From an uncultured Clostridia bacterium (lineage in GTDB: Bacteria; Bacillota; Clostridia; Christensenellales; Aristaeellaceae): a stretch of 64,000 nucleotides of DNA. This document shows, one piece after another, positions 25,190 through 34,027 of the stretch. The DNA lies in assembly GCA_934663595.1 (NCBI GenBank), contig CAKUKM010000004.1:81614-145613 (forward strand). Direction: 5' to 3'. Positions within the stretch are counted from its first letter, which is position 1; each line of letters starts with the position of its first letter. The translations under genes were made by a program, and so were the position numbers. The notes under the pieces were generated by a model. It was given only the letters and a program-made list of their open reading frames with translations. It was not told the DNA's origin and searched no databases.

Positions 25190-25517
25190 ATCAAATCGCG
25201 TAATCGATTTCACAGCGCCGAAAGCGCGTGCTAACTCTTAACATAAAGCGTTGAAGAAGTCTCTAACTAGAACAAAAGTTTACCGTAGTGCAACAAATAC
25301 TCATTCAATAGAGAAAATTCGAATCAAACATTAAGATTTGGAAAGAATCAATCGGTGGAATTTAATCGATATATCAATATCAATATAACATAAATGCCCT
25401 TCCATTCCCTATGGATCTTGATAAAATATAGACAAGGTGAGGAAGAGCCTTGCATAAAACGCAATAGAGTAATTAGAGATATTTAACTAAACGAACAGGA
25501 AGACGGAGGGAGAACAC
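25190..25517 (+). promoter_or_regulatory. AT-rich leader region before fumC
   Basis: These 328 bases are strikingly AT-rich against GC-rich neighbours and contain no plausible gene. TTTAAT at 25361-25366 and TATAAC at 25384-25389 with 17 bp spacing are the best promoter candidate, leaving a transcribed leader of about 120 bases. No full Rex-type operator (TTGTTAA-N4-TTAACAA) and no recognised riboswitch was found. Confidence 0.4.
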
Positions 25518-26888
25518 ATGGAGTATCGCATTGAAAGGGATTCGATGGGCGAAATGCAGGTTCCGGCGGACCGCTATTGGGGCGCGCAGACGCAGCGGAG
25601 CAAGCAGAACTTTGTAATCGGCGGCGAGGTCATGCCGCGCGAAATCACGCATGCGTTCGGCATTCTGAAAAAGGCGGCGGCGATTGCGAACCACGCGATC
25701 AAGCCCGAAAAGATGACGGACGAGAAGCTCGCGGCAATTTCCGAGGCGTGCGACGAGGTTATCGCGGGCAAGCTGAACGATCATTTCCCGCTGGTGGTAT
25801 GGCAGACGGGCAGCGGCACGCAGTCGAACATGAACGCGAACGAGGTTATCGCCAATCGCGGCAACGAAATCGCGGGCAAGAAGCTTCTGCACCCGAACGA
25901 CGACGTGAACATGTCCCAGTCCTCCAACGATACATTCCCGACGGCGATGCACATCGCGGCGGTGATGGGCATCGAGGACGCGCTGATGCCGGAAATGGAG
26001 CGCCTGATTGAGACGTTCAAGCGCCTGGAAAAGGAAAACGACGACTGCGTAAAGTCCGGCCGCACGCATCTGCAGGACGCGACGCCGATCAAATTCTCGC
26101 AGGAAATCTCCGGCTGGCGCAATATGATTGAAAAGACGCTGGAAATGCTGAAGCTGGCGATGCCGGGCCTTAAGCAGCTGGCGCTGGGCGGCACGGCGGT
26201 CGGCACCGGCCTGAACTGCCCGAAGGGCTTCGACGTGGCCGTCGCGAAGGCGATTTCCGAGGAGACGGGCAAGGAATTCGTGACCGCGGAGAACAAGTTC
26301 CACGCGCTGACCTCGAAGGACGATCTGGTATTTGCTCACGGCGCGCTGAAGGCGCTGGCGGCGAACCTGATGAAGATCGCCAACGACGTTCGCTGGCTCG
26401 CGTCCGGCCCGCGCTGCGGCCTGGGCGAGATTCACATTCCGGAAAACGAGCCGGGCTCGTCGATCATGCCGGGCAAGGTCAATCCCACGCAGTGCGAATC
26501 GATGACGATGGTGGCCGTTCAGGTCATGGCGAACGACGTTGCGGTCGGCATGGCGGCCTCGCAGGGCAATTTTGAATTGAACGTGTTCATGCCCGTGTGC
26601 ATTTACAACTTCCTGCAGTCCGTGCGGCTGCTGGCGGACGGCATTCGGTCGTTCAACGATCATTGCGTGTCCGGAATCACCGCCAATCGCGAAAAGATGA
26701 GCCACAACCTGCACAATTCGCTGATGCTGGTCACGGCGCTGAATCCGTATATCGGCTATGACAACGCCGCCAAGACCGCGAAGCTCGCGCACAAGGAGAA
26801 TATCTCGCTGAAGGAAGCGTGCGTGCGGCTCGGCTTCCTGACGCCGGAGCGGTTCGACGAGGTGTTCCATCCGGAACAGATGGTCTGA
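25518..26888 (+). CDS. fumC: Class II fumarate hydratase
   Basis: 456 residues. The superfamily signature GSSIMPGKVNPTQCES is at about 315-330. SQSSNDTFPTAMH, SGRTHLQDATPIKFSQE and the N-terminal RDSMGEMQVPADRYWGAQTQRS identify FumC rather than aspartase or argininosuccinate lyase. It interconverts malate and fumarate without an iron-sulfur cluster. It heads a run of ten genes ending in a fumarate-reductase flavoprotein, so its job here is probably to make fumarate from malate for reduction to succinate. Ribosome binding site ACGGAGGGAGAACAC. Confidence 0.95.
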   Translation: MEYRIERDSMGEMQVPADRYWGAQTQRSKQNFVIGGEVMPREITHAFGILKKAAAIANHAIKPEKMTDEKLAAISEACDEVIAGKLNDHFPLVVWQTGSGTQSNMNANEVIANRGNEIAGKKLLHPNDDVNMSQSSNDTFPTAMHIAAVMGIEDALMPEMERLIETFKRLEKENDDCVKSGRTHLQDATPIKFSQEISGWRNMIEKTLEMLKLAMPGLKQLALGGTAVGTGLNCPKGFDVAVAKAISEETGKEFVTAENKFHALTSKDDLVFAHGALKALAANLMKIANDVRWLASGPRCGLGEIHIPENEPGSSIMPGKVNPTQCESMTMVAVQVMANDVAVGMAASQGNFELNVFMPVCIYNFLQSVRLLADGIRSFNDHCVSGITANREKMSHNLHNSLMLVTALNPYIGYDNAAKTAKLAHKENISLKEACVRLGFLTPERFDEVFHPEQMV

Positions 26889-26914
26889 TTCTAAATAAGG
26901 CGAGGTTTTCGTTT

Positions 26915-27700
26915 ATGAAATTCAGCTATTATCCCGGCTGTACGCTCAAGACCAAGGCCAAGGAGCTGGACGCTTATGGCCGTCGCGCCGCGCAGGCGCT
27001 GGGCGTGGAGCTTGAAGAGATCGAAAACTGGCAGTGCTGCGGCGCGGTGTATCCTCAGGCCGAGGACGAAATCGCGACGAAGCTGTCCGCCGTGCGCGCG
27101 CTGGTGGACGCAAGGGATCACGATCAGGAGCTTCTGACGCTGTGCTCCGCGTGCCACCATGTGATCAAGCGCGTGAACGGCGATATGCGCGATAACGAAT
27201 ATATCCGCACGCGCGCGAACAACTATCTCGCGCTTGAAAAGCCGTATCAGGGCGAAACGAATGTGATTCATTATCTGGAAATGCTGCGCGACCGCGTGGG
27301 CTTCGACAACCTCAAGGCGAAGGTCGTAAACCCGCTCAAGGGCAGAAAGATCGCCGCGTATTACGGCTGCCTGCTGCTCCGGCCCAGCAAGGTCATGGCG
27401 TTTGACGATCCGGAGAATCCGTCGATCATCGAGGACTTCATCAGCGCGATCGGCGCGACTCCGGTGAAGTATTCCATGCGCAACGAATGCTGCGGCGGCT
27501 ATATCGCGCTGGAGAAGAAGGAAAGCGCGCAGAGGCGCGTGGACGCGATTCTCGCCTCCGCCCAGGACGCCGGCGCGGAAATGGTGATTACCGCATGCCC
27601 GCTGTGCATGTACAATCTGGACGCGAACGCGACGAAGCACGCGCTGCCGGTGAAGTATTTTACCGAGCTGCTGGCCGAGGCGCTGGGCGTGAAGGAATAA
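26915..27700 (+). CDS. hdrB: Heterodisulfide reductase subunit B-like protein (two CCG domains)
   Basis: 261 residues with two complete CCG motifs: Cys9, Cys41-Cys42, Cys77 and Cys80, then Cys152, Cys192-Cys193, Cys228 and Cys231. In methanogen HdrB these hold the two unusual non-cubane 4Fe-4S clusters where disulfide reduction happens. The same domain forms the C-terminal part of TfrB of thiol:fumarate reductase. Start ATG at 26915, a few bases after a GGCGAGG sequence; the frame is open upstream but lacks a better start. Likely acceptor-side subunit of a soluble Hdr complex; the disulfide or other substrate is unknown. Confidence 0.85.
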   Translation: MKFSYYPGCTLKTKAKELDAYGRRAAQALGVELEEIENWQCCGAVYPQAEDEIATKLSAVRALVDARDHDQELLTLCSACHHVIKRVNGDMRDNEYIRTRANNYLALEKPYQGETNVIHYLEMLRDRVGFDNLKAKVVNPLKGRKIAAYYGCLLLRPSKVMAFDDPENPSIIEDFISAIGATPVKYSMRNECCGGYIALEKKESAQRRVDAILASAQDAGAEMVITACPLCMYNLDANATKHALPVKYFTELLAEALGVKE

Positions 27701-27712
27701 GGAGGGGAAAGC

Positions 27713-28099
27713 ATGTCGGATAAATTTCTGCAGGAAGAGATTCTTCGGATCAGCGGCGTGAATCCCCGCAAATGCATGCAGTGCGGCAAATGCTCCGGCA
27801 CCTGCCCGAACTACGACGAGATGGAATATCATCCAAATCAGTTCGTCGCGATGGTGCGCAAGGGCGAGATCGACAAGCTGATGCAATCCAAATCGATCTA
27901 CATGTGCCTTTCGTGCTTTGCGTGCGTGGAGAGATGCCCGCGCAACGTCGAGCCGGCGAAGCTGATCGAGGCGGTGCGCCTCGCGGTGGTGCGCCAGCAG
28001 AACGGCAATCACATGTCGCCGGACGACATTCCCGGCAAGCTCGATGAAAAGCTTCCGCAGCAGGCGATCGTGAGCGCGATGCGCAAGTACAGAAAGTAG
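27713..28099 (+). CDS. hdrC: Heterodisulfide reductase subunit C-like ferredoxin
   Basis: 128 residues. CMQCGKCSGTCPN (Cys21, 24, 27, 31) and CLSCFACVERCPRN (starting near residue 64) bind two 4Fe-4S clusters; each Pro-type fourth Cys passes to the other cluster as in HdrC. The C-terminus is helical. It should carry electrons from HdrA to HdrB. It starts 12 bases after hdrB with ribosome binding site GGAGGGGAAAGC. Confidence 0.9.
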   Translation: MSDKFLQEEILRISGVNPRKCMQCGKCSGTCPNYDEMEYHPNQFVAMVRKGEIDKLMQSKSIYMCLSCFACVERCPRNVEPAKLIEAVRLAVVRQQNGNHMSPDDIPGKLDEKLPQQAIVSAMRKYRK

Positions 28100-28109
28100 G
28101 GATAAGACA

Positions 28110-30101
28110 ATGCAGAGAATAGGCGTATTTGTATGCTGGTGCGGAAGCAATATCGCTGCGACGGTGGACGTAAAACAGGTCGCCGAGGCGGTGAAGGCCG
28201 AGCCGGGCGTTGTCTTCAGCACCGATTATCAGTATATGTGCTCGGAAAACGGACAGGCGTTGATTCGAAACGCCATCCATGAGCACGGCCTGACCGGCGT
28301 GGTCATCTGCTCGTGCTCGCCGAGAATGCACGAGGCGACGTTCCGCAAAACCGCGACGCTGGCCGGCATTAACCCGTATATGGTCGAGATCGCGAACATC
28401 CGCGAGCAGTGCTCGTGGATTCACAAGGACATGCCCGAGGGCACCGAGAAGGCGATCATCCTGGCGCGCGCGGCGATTGCAAAGGTCAATCTGAACGCGC
28501 CGCTGACCGCGGGAACGAGCCCGGTTACGAAGCGCGCGCTGGTCATCGGCGGCGGCATCGCGGGCATTCAGACCGCGCTGGACGTTGCGGACGCGGGCTT
28601 CGAGGTTGATATCGTCGAAAAGGAACCCACGATCGGCGGCCGCATGGCGCAGTTGGACAAGACGTTCCCGACGCTGGACTGCGCGGCGTGCATTTTAACG
28701 CCGAAGATGGTCGAGGCGGCGCAGAGCGAGAAAATCAACATCATCTCCTATGCGGAGCTGGAAAAGGTCGCCGGCTATGTGGGCAATTTCACGGCCACGA
28801 TCCGCAAAAAGGCGCGCTATATCGATGAAACGAAGTGCACCGGCTGCGGCGTGTGCACGGAGAAATGCCCGTCGCGCAAGGGCCTGAACGCGTTCAACAT
28901 GGGCCTGAATACGCGCGGCGCGGTGTATATTCCGTTTGCGCAGGCGATTCCGAACGTCGCCGTGATCGATTCGGCGAACTGCATTCACTTCCGCACCGGC
29001 AAATGCGGCCTGTGCGAAAAGAACTGCTCCGCCGGCGCGATCAAATTCGATCAGCAGGACGAATACCTCGAGCGGCAGTACGGCGCGATCATCGTCGCCA
29101 CCGGCTTTAAGCCGATCGACGCGCGCGCGTTCGACGAATTTGCATATACCCAGTCCAAGGACGTGGTGACGAGCCTGGAATTCGAGCGCATCATGAACGC
29201 CGCGGGCCCGACGAAGGGCCAGCTCGTGCGCCCGTCGGACGGCAAGCATCCGCATGAAATCGTGTTCATTCAGTGCGTCGGCTCCCGCTGCTCGCAGGAC
29301 GCGACGAAGGGCAAACCGTATTGCTCGAAGATCTGCTGTATGTATACCGCGAAGCACGCGATGCTTGTGCGCGAAAAGTATCCGGACGTGAAGGTGCACG
29401 TGTTCTACATCGACGAACGCACGCCGGGCAAGGGCTTTGACGAGTTCTATCGCCGCGCGGTCGAGCAGTACGACGTGGACTATATCAAGGGCATGGTCGG
29501 CAAGGTGAGCGTCGAGGGCGATCATCTGAACGTGCAGGGCAGCGATCTGCTTTTGAACGAGCAGGTGCATATCAAGGCCGATATGGTCGTTCTCGCGACC
29601 GCGATCGAGCCGGATCCCACCGCGCGCGCACTCGGCACGATGCTGACGGCGAGCATGGATACCAACGATTTCTTCACCGAGGCGCATCCGAAGCTCCGCC
29701 CGGTCGAAAGCCCGACGGCGGGCGTGTTCCTCTCCGGCGTGTGCCAGGGCCCGAAGGACATTCCGGAAACGGTGGCGCAGGCGGGCGCGGCGGCGGCGAA
29801 GGTGATCGGACTGCTCTCCAAGAACAGCCTGACCTGCAATCCCTGCGTGGCGCATTCGAACGAGCTGCTCTGCAACGGCTGCTCCCAGTGCGAGCGCGTC
29901 TGCCCGTACGGCGCGATCAGCTATGTCGAAAAGGAAGTGCGCGGGCCCGAATTCAGGGGCGTCAAGCGCGTGGCGGTCGTCAACGAGGCGGTCTGCCAGG
30001 GCTGCGGCGCGTGCACGGTCGCCTGTCCGTCCACGGCGATGGATTTGAAGGGCTTCAGCAATAACCAGATCATGGCGGAGGTGGATGCGATATGTCGATG
30101 A
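28110..30101 (+). CDS. hdrA: Heterodisulfide reductase subunit A-like flavoprotein
   Basis: 663 residues. The N-terminal HdrA domain contains CSCSPRMHEATFR. The FAD Rossmann motif VIGGGIAGIQTALDVADAG begins around residue 150 and is followed by IGGRMAQLDKTFPTLDCAACIL. Four further Cys groups are visible near residues 241 (CTGCGVCTEKCP), 297 (CGLCEKNC), 586 (CNGCSQCERVCP) and 627 (CQGCGACTVACP). This FAD is the bifurcating centre in known Hdr complexes. The last ten bases overlap mvhD. The start has only a weak ribosome binding site (AGGGATAAGACA). Confidence 0.93.
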   Translation: MQRIGVFVCWCGSNIAATVDVKQVAEAVKAEPGVVFSTDYQYMCSENGQALIRNAIHEHGLTGVVICSCSPRMHEATFRKTATLAGINPYMVEIANIREQCSWIHKDMPEGTEKAIILARAAIAKVNLNAPLTAGTSPVTKRALVIGGGIAGIQTALDVADAGFEVDIVEKEPTIGGRMAQLDKTFPTLDCAACILTPKMVEAAQSEKINIISYAELEKVAGYVGNFTATIRKKARYIDETKCTGCGVCTEKCPSRKGLNAFNMGLNTRGAVYIPFAQAIPNVAVIDSANCIHFRTGKCGLCEKNCSAGAIKFDQQDEYLERQYGAIIVATGFKPIDARAFDEFAYTQSKDVVTSLEFERIMNAAGPTKGQLVRPSDGKHPHEIVFIQCVGSRCSQDATKGKPYCSKICCMYTAKHAMLVREKYPDVKVHVFYIDERTPGKGFDEFYRRAVEQYDVDYIKGMVGKVSVEGDHLNVQGSDLLLNEQVHIKADMVVLATAIEPDPTARALGTMLTASMDTNDFFTEAHPKLRPVESPTAGVFLSGVCQGPKDIPETVAQAGAAAAKVIGLLSKNSLTCNPCVAHSNELLCNGCSQCERVCPYGAISYVEKEVRGPEFRGVKRVAVVNEAVCQGCGACTVACPSTAMDLKGFSNNQIMAEVDAICR

Positions 30102-30535
30102 CCGAGAATAAGGAATGGACGCCGACCATCGTCGCGTTCTGCTGCAACTGGTGCAGCTATGCGGGCGCGGATCTCGCCGGCTCCGGGCGAATGGCCTATC
30201 CGGCGAACGTCAAGATCATTCGCATTCCGTGCTCCTGCCGATTGAATCCCCTGTTTGTGCTGCGCGCGTTTCAGCGCGGCGCGGACGGCGTGATCCTCTG
30301 CGGCTGCCATCCGGGCGACTGCCATTATTCCACCGGCAATTACTATGCGCGCCGCCGCATGACGATGCTGTTCAGCATGCTGGATTATCTGGGCATCGAG
30401 CGCGGCCGCACGCGCGTGGAATGGGTCTCCGCCGCCGAGGGCGCGAAGTTCTCCGCAACGATGAACGATTTCGTTCGCACCATCACTGAGCTTGGTGAGA
30501 ACAGGAAGCTGAGGGATCTGAGATGCAAGAAATGA
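30092..30535 (+). CDS. mvhD: MvhD/FlxD-like hydrogenase iron-sulfur subunit
   Basis: 147 residues of the FlpD/MvhD family. Cys-rich segments CCNWCSYAGAD (Cys17, 18, 21), CSCRLNP and CGCHPGDCHY bind a 2Fe-2S cluster and link an electron-input module to HdrA. In methanogens the input is a NiFe hydrogenase, in sulfate reducers FlxABC. No hydrogenase genes lie here, and the next three genes look like the Flx type. Start ATG inside the end of hdrA after GGAGGTGG; the 3' end overlaps the next gene by 13 bases. Confidence 0.88.
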   Translation: MSMTENKEWTPTIVAFCCNWCSYAGADLAGSGRMAYPANVKIIRIPCSCRLNPLFVLRAFQRGADGVILCGCHPGDCHYSTGNYYARRRMTMLFSMLDYLGIERGRTRVEWVSAAEGAKFSATMNDFVRTITELGENRKLRDLRCKK

Positions 30536-31494
30536 TTATCAAACGCGTCAAGGAGCTGCTGAGCGAGGAAAAGGGCGATCGCGTGCTCGCGTGGGAGGCC
30601 GGCGAAAGCGCTTACGACCGCACGCCCGCCGTGTATACCGCGGAAAATATCGATTCCCTGAAATACGATTCGCTCTGCGGCTGCAATCTGAGCAAATATC
30701 TGATTTCTGAATCCGCGAAGGACGGCAAGGTCATCGCGCTGATCAAGCCCTGCGATTCCTACAGCCTCAATCAGCTTCTGACCGAGCATCGCGTGAATCG
30801 CGAAAAGGTGTATGTGCTGGCCGTCGGCTGCCGCGGCAAGATCGATGTGGAAAAAATCCGCGCGATGGGCATTCGCGGCATCACTGGAATCGAGGAAAAC
30901 GGCGACAGGCTCACCGTGCATACGCTCTACGGCGATCACGAAATCGCAAGGGCCGATGCGCTTCTGACCAAATGCCTGTCCTGCAAGGGCAAGGAGCACA
31001 GAATCGCGGACGAGACGATCGGCGAATCGGAGGATACGACCGTCGGCGGGCGCTTCGATATGGTGGAGAAGCTCGAGAAAATGTCTCCCGAGGAGCGGTT
31101 CGAGTTCTGGCGGAGCGAGCTGTCCAAATGCATCCGCTGCAACGCCTGCCGCAATGTCTGCCCGGCGTGCAGCTGCGTCAAATGCGTGTTCGACAATCCG
31201 AATTCCGGCGTTCAGAACAAGGCCGCCGCGGACGATTTTGAGGAAAATATGTTCCACATCATCCGCGCATTCCATGTGGCCGGCCGGTGCACCGACTGCG
31301 GCGAATGCACGCGCGTCTGCCCGCAGGGCATTCCGCTGCACCTGCTGAATCGCAAATTCATCAAGGATATTGACGAGCTGTACGGCGAATATCAGGCGGG
31401 CGAGGAAATCGGCCAGCGCCATCCGCTGATTGATTTCACCAAGACCGACGCGGAGCCCAGCATCGTTTCCTCGAGAGGAGGCGCGAACGCATGA
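30523..31494 (+). CDS. Iron-sulfur protein, FrhB-like N-terminus with two 4Fe-4S clusters (FlxC-like)
   Basis: 323 residues. The first two thirds (DSLCGCNLSKYL, ALIKPCDSYSLNQLL, YVLAVGCRGKIDVEKI, KCLSCKGKEHR) recall the FrhB/FdhB-type domain of F420 or formate dehydrogenase beta subunits. The C-terminal part has CIRCNACRNVCPACSC (around 205) and CTDCGECTRVCPQG (around 258). By position it corresponds to the third Flx subunit of Desulfovibrio-type FlxABCD-HdrABC clusters; the exact letter is uncertain. It probably passes electrons between the NADH module and MvhD. ATGA overlap with the next gene. Confidence 0.75.
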   Translation: MQEMIIKRVKELLSEEKGDRVLAWEAGESAYDRTPAVYTAENIDSLKYDSLCGCNLSKYLISESAKDGKVIALIKPCDSYSLNQLLTEHRVNREKVYVLAVGCRGKIDVEKIRAMGIRGITGIEENGDRLTVHTLYGDHEIARADALLTKCLSCKGKEHRIADETIGESEDTTVGGRFDMVEKLEKMSPEERFEFWRSELSKCIRCNACRNVCPACSCVKCVFDNPNSGVQNKAAADDFEENMFHIIRAFHVAGRCTDCGECTRVCPQGIPLHLLNRKFIKDIDELYGEYQAGEEIGQRHPLIDFTKTDAEPSIVSSRGGANA

Positions 31495-32507
31495 AGAAAA
31501 TCGCAATGAGCGATCTGAATCGGCTGTACGCGGAAATCGCGCAGTCGCAGACGCTGATTCTCCCGATCGAAGGCGCCGGCCAGGTGGATTACGGCGTATG
31601 GGACGAGAGCAAAACTGTGCGCCTGGACGTTCTGAAGACCGTCAAGAGCGCGAAAGGCGCGTTCTTCCCGCAGGTGGAGGACATGCTGAAATTCCATGTT
31701 TCGGGAAAGAACATCGAAATCGGCGCGCCCGAGGTGCTGAATGAGGATTTCGTGGTGTTCGGCGTGCGCGCATGCGACGCGCGGAGCTTTGAATTGCTCG
31801 ATCGCGTGTTCCTGTCCGAGCCGGTGGATCCGTTTTATGCGGCGCGCCGCGAGCACGGCACGGTGATTACGCTGGCGTGCAATCGCCCCGAGGAAACCTG
31901 CTTCTGCACGAATTTCGGCATCGACGCGGCCAATCCCGCGGGCGACGCGACGGCATGGATCGTGGGCGATACGATGTATCTGCGCGCGAATACCGAAAAG
32001 GGCGAAAAGCTGCTTCGGAGTCTCGAAGACGCAGATGAATCGGCGATTGCGGAAACGCAGAAGGAAATTCGCGCAATCACCGAAAAGCTGCCGTTTGGCA
32101 AATTGAACCTGACCGGCTTTGACGGCGAGCATCTGATGAGCAAATTCAGCGATCCCAAGTGGGAGGAGCTCAGCCGCGCGTGCCTCGGCTGCGGAACGTG
32201 TACGTTCGTCTGCCCGACCTGCCAGTGCTATGACATCCGCGATTTTGACACAGGCAGAGGCATTCAGCGCTATCGCTGCTGGGACAGCTGCATGTATTCG
32301 GATTTCACGCTGATGGCGGCGGCGACGAACCGCCCGACGCAGATGCAGCGCTTCCGCCAGCGGTTTATGCACAAGCTGGTTTACTTCCCGGCGAACAACG
32401 AGGGACTCTATTCCTGCGTCGGCTGCGGCCGGTGCCTGGAGAAGTGCCCGCAGTCGCTGAATATCGTCAAGGTCATCAAGGCTCTGGGGGTGAAGGAAGA
32501 TGCATGA
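31491..32507 (+). CDS. AsrA/FlxB-like 4Fe-4S dicluster protein
   Basis: 338 residues. The N-terminal two thirds (LILPIEGAGQVDYGVW, KGAFFPQVEDMLKF, VVFGVRACDARSFELLD, ETCFCTNFGIDAANPAGDA) match subunit A of anaerobic sulfite reductase and its relatives, followed by CLGCGTCTFVCPTCQCYD and CVGCGRCLEKCPQS. It should shuttle electrons from the FAD/NAD subunit encoded next. No siroheme AsrC gene is present, so this is not a sulfite reductase operon. Start ATG in GAGAGGAGGCGCGAACGC; the end overlaps the next gene by eight bases. Confidence 0.85.
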   Translation: MKKIAMSDLNRLYAEIAQSQTLILPIEGAGQVDYGVWDESKTVRLDVLKTVKSAKGAFFPQVEDMLKFHVSGKNIEIGAPEVLNEDFVVFGVRACDARSFELLDRVFLSEPVDPFYAARREHGTVITLACNRPEETCFCTNFGIDAANPAGDATAWIVGDTMYLRANTEKGEKLLRSLEDADESAIAETQKEIRAITEKLPFGKLNLTGFDGEHLMSKFSDPKWEELSRACLGCGTCTFVCPTCQCYDIRDFDTGRGIQRYRCWDSCMYSDFTLMAAATNRPTQMQRFRQRFMHKLVYFPANNEGLYSCVGCGRCLEKCPQSLNIVKVIKALGVKEDA

Positions 32508-33327
32508 TAACGTAATCCCGATGCTGGGCGTCGTGACCCACATTCGCGTGGATACGCCGGACATTAAGACCTTCCGCGTGGAGGCGATCGGCGGCGGCAA
32601 GTGCTTCGAGCATATGCCCGGCCAGTGCGCGATGCTGTCGATCCCCGGCGTGGGCGAGGCGATGTTTTCGATTACCTCGTCGCCCACGATTGAGGAATAT
32701 CAGGAATTCTCCATCAAAAAGTGCGGCTGCCTGACCAGCTGGCTGCATCAGATGGACGTCGGCCAGCAGATCACCATTCGCGGGCCGTATGGAAAGCCGT
32801 TCCCGGTGGATACGGAGCTGAAGGGCAAGGACCTTCTGTTCATCGCCGGCGGCGTGGGCCTCGCGCCTCTGCATTCGGTGATCAACTATTGCCTCGCGAA
32901 TCGCGCGAACTACGGCGCGATCGACGTGGTGTACGGCTCCCGGTCGAAGGACGACCTGCTCGACCTCGACGAGATCCAGAACAGCTGGATGCAGCCGGAA
33001 AACAATGTGAACGTGCATCTGACGATCGACCGCGCGCAGGAGGGCTGGGACGGCCATGTCGCGTTCGTGCCGACGTATGTCAAGGAGCTGGGCTTTGATC
33101 CGAACAAGACGGTGCTGGTCTGCGGCCCGCCGATCATGATCAAGTTCGTTCTTCAGGCGCTTATGGAGCTGGGCTTTGAAAAGACCCAGATTTACACCAC
33201 GATGGAGCTGCGTATGAAGTGCGGCGTCGGCAAATGCGGCCGGTGCAATATCGGCGACAAATACGTCTGCAAGGACGGCCCGGTGTTCCGCTTCGACGAA
33301 CTCGGCGAGCTGCCCAACGAGTATTGA
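32500..33327 (+). CDS. AsrB/FlxA-like FAD/NAD(P)H oxidoreductase subunit
   Basis: 275 residues of the ferredoxin-NADP reductase fold: FAD contacts in MPGQCAMLSIPGVGEAMFSITSSP, FIAGGVGLAPLHSVINY for the NAD(P) pyrophosphate, VLVCGPPIMIKFV, and a C-terminal MELRMKCGVGKCGRCNIGDKYVC that binds a 2Fe-2S cluster, as in AsrB, FlxA and dihydroorotate dehydrogenase subunit K. It is the likely entry point for NADH electrons into the Hdr complex. Ribosome binding site GGGGGTGAAGGAAG. Confidence 0.88.
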   Translation: MHDNVIPMLGVVTHIRVDTPDIKTFRVEAIGGGKCFEHMPGQCAMLSIPGVGEAMFSITSSPTIEEYQEFSIKKCGCLTSWLHQMDVGQQITIRGPYGKPFPVDTELKGKDLLFIAGGVGLAPLHSVINYCLANRANYGAIDVVYGSRSKDDLLDLDEIQNSWMQPENNVNVHLTIDRAQEGWDGHVAFVPTYVKELGFDPNKTVLVCGPPIMIKFVLQALMELGFEKTQIYTTMELRMKCGVGKCGRCNIGDKYVCKDGPVFRFDELGELPNEY

Positions 33328-33340
33328 TGGAGGGAAAAAC

Positions 33341-34015
33341 ATGGCGAATACGGTGAATGTTTTCCTGTACGGAAAGAAATATGAAGTGCCCGGCGATCTG
33401 ACGATCATGGAAGCGTTCGAATACGCCGGCTATAAGCTGGTGCGCGGCGTCGGCTGCCGCAACGGCTTCTGCGGCGCGTGCGCGACCGTTTATCGCATCA
33501 AGGGCGATCGCGAGCTGAAGGCGTGCCTCGCATGCTCGACAAAGGTTGAGGACAACATGTATGTCGCGACGCTGCCGTTCTTCCCGCTGGTGAAGGAGGG
33601 CTACGATATCGAAAAAGTGCGCCCGGACGAGCAGATCATGATGCAGCTGTATCCGGAAATCTATTCCTGCGTGGGCTGCAACGCGTGCACGAAGAGCTGC
33701 TCGCAGGGCCTGGACGTGATGCAGTACATCGCCTATGCGCAGCGCGGCGAATATGAAAAGTGCGCCGAGCTGTCGTTCGACTGCGTAATGTGCGGCATTT
33801 GTTCCTCGCGCTGCCCGGCGGGCATTTCGCATCCGCAGGTCGCGATGCTGGCGCGCCGCCTGAACGGCAAATACATCGCTCCCGAATCGGTGCATCTGAC
33901 CAACCGCGTTAAGGAAATCGAGGACGGCCTGTGCACGGACGCGATCGAAGCGATCATGGCCAAGCCGATCGACGAGCTCAAGGATCTCTACAACCACCGC
34001 GATATCGAGAAGTAA
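33341..34015 (+). CDS. Fumarate-reductase-type iron-sulfur subunit (2Fe-2S plus two 4Fe-4S motifs)
   Basis: 224 residues. A plant-type 2Fe-2S domain holds Cys39, 44, 47 and a Cys at 62 or 65 (VGCRNGFCGAC...KACLAC). Two 4Fe-4S groups follow, CVGCNACTKSCSQG near 109 and CVMCGICSSRCPAG near 147. This is the cluster content of SdhB/FrdB and of the N-terminal part of methanogen TfrB, but without the CCG domain TfrB carries; here the CCG domains are in the separate HdrB. It probably wires the flavoprotein at 34028 to HdrB/HdrC. Ribosome binding site TGGAGGGAAAAAC. Confidence 0.85.
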   Translation: MANTVNVFLYGKKYEVPGDLTIMEAFEYAGYKLVRGVGCRNGFCGACATVYRIKGDRELKACLACSTKVEDNMYVATLPFFPLVKEGYDIEKVRPDEQIMMQLYPEIYSCVGCNACTKSCSQGLDVMQYIAYAQRGEYEKCAELSFDCVMCGICSSRCPAGISHPQVAMLARRLNGKYIAPESVHLTNRVKEIEDGLCTDAIEAIMAKPIDELKDLYNHRDIEK

Positions 34016-34027
34016 GGGGGCGGCAAC

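Noticed and set aside
26915..30535. Methanogen or archaeal origin of the hdr genes
   Set aside because: Codon use, ribosome binding sites and overlaps are the same as in neighbouring bacterial genes, and bacterial Hdr/Flx clusters are well known; no sign of recent transfer.
31491..33327. Anaerobic sulfite reductase operon (asrAB)
   Set aside because: The A- and B-like subunits are present but no AsrC siroheme subunit; the neighbours are Hdr and fumarate-reductase genes, so a Flx-type electron module fits better.
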